From a bacterium (GTDB lineage Bacteria > Armatimonadota > Chthonomonadetes > Chthonomonadales > Chthonomonadaceae), in NCBI GenBank assembly GCA_021805405.1, contig JAJZFK010000336.1:1-5372 (forward strand): a stretch of 5,372 nucleotides of DNA. The letters are read 5' to 3'. This document shows positions 5,354 to 5,372 of this stretch, in pieces. Under the pieces are notes generated by a model. The model was not told the origin of the DNA and did not search any database. It was given only the letters and a program-made list of their open reading frames with translations. The translations under genes were made by a program, and so were the position numbers. How positions within the stretch are numbered: the stretch's first letter is position 1; each line of letters starts with the position of its first letter.

Positions 5354-5372
5354 GTGAAATTACACGAGGCAA
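5354..5372 (+). CDS. Start of a rightward gene, possibly succinyl-CoA synthetase beta (sucC), partial
   Basis: AGGAGGG (5340-5346) is an almost perfect ribosome binding site, 7 nt before GTG 5354. The nearer ATG at 5349 stops after one codon, so GTG is the start. Only six codons are visible, MKLHEA. The MKLHE beginning matches many succinyl-CoA synthetase beta subunits, which usually continue Y-Q-A-K; here Ala follows, so the match is weak. If correct, the gene would encode the ATP-grasp subunit that forms or uses succinyl-CoA in the citric acid cycle. The existence of a gene start is well supported; its identity is a guess. Confidence 0.5.

Overview
The window reads as ordinary bacterial chromosome: tightly packed genes, short gaps, and no insertion sequence, CRISPR array, integrase, rRNA or tRNA that I can see. 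Base composition looks balanced, near 50% GC by eye. The host is not certain. A TatA with an FGGQKIPE hinge, a second TatA/B-family protein with a Pro/Ser-rich tail, a LacC/FruK-type sugar kinase and a REC-HD-GYP regulator would suit Armatimonadota or Chloroflexota. That is an inference from protein style, not a marker-based assignment.

Left part (1-2335, minus strand): a run reading leftward from about 2335. It starts with a PfkB-family phosphosugar kinase (1385-2335). Next come a TatA/TatB-family protein with a long disordered tail (844-1332), a short TatA (572-826), SecG (252-494 or 497) and the first 47 codons of a membrane-anchored or secreted protein that leaves the window (1-141). The two Tat genes are 17 nt apart and the kinase lies about 50 nt upstream of them. 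One transcript is plausible, fed by an extended -10 promoter at 2382-2392. The shared theme after the kinase is protein export, by both Sec and Tat. No tatC is present. A hairpin lies between secG and the partial gene.

Middle part (2590-4364, plus strand): a two-gene unit for cyclic-di-GMP signalling. The first gene encodes a small protein that looks like a GGDEF domain with its signature replaced by HVPGM. Eleven bases later comes a response regulator with an intact receiver domain and an intact HD-GYP phosphodiesterase domain. A likely reading is a catalytically dead GGDEF partner paired with an active c-di-GMP phosphodiesterase. It is divergent from the kinase/export run across a 254-bp gap.

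Right part (4414-5372): a convergent short-chain dehydrogenase of the YdfG type (minus strand). Beyond it lies a divergent intergenic region with a 60-nt imperfect palindrome and a TATAAT box. A strong ribosome binding site and a GTG then open a gene reading off the right end. Its six visible residues (MKLHEA) weakly resemble the start of succinyl-CoA synthetase beta.

I found no clear novel system. The best leads are the dead GGDEF/HD-GYP pair and the 5213-5272 palindrome.
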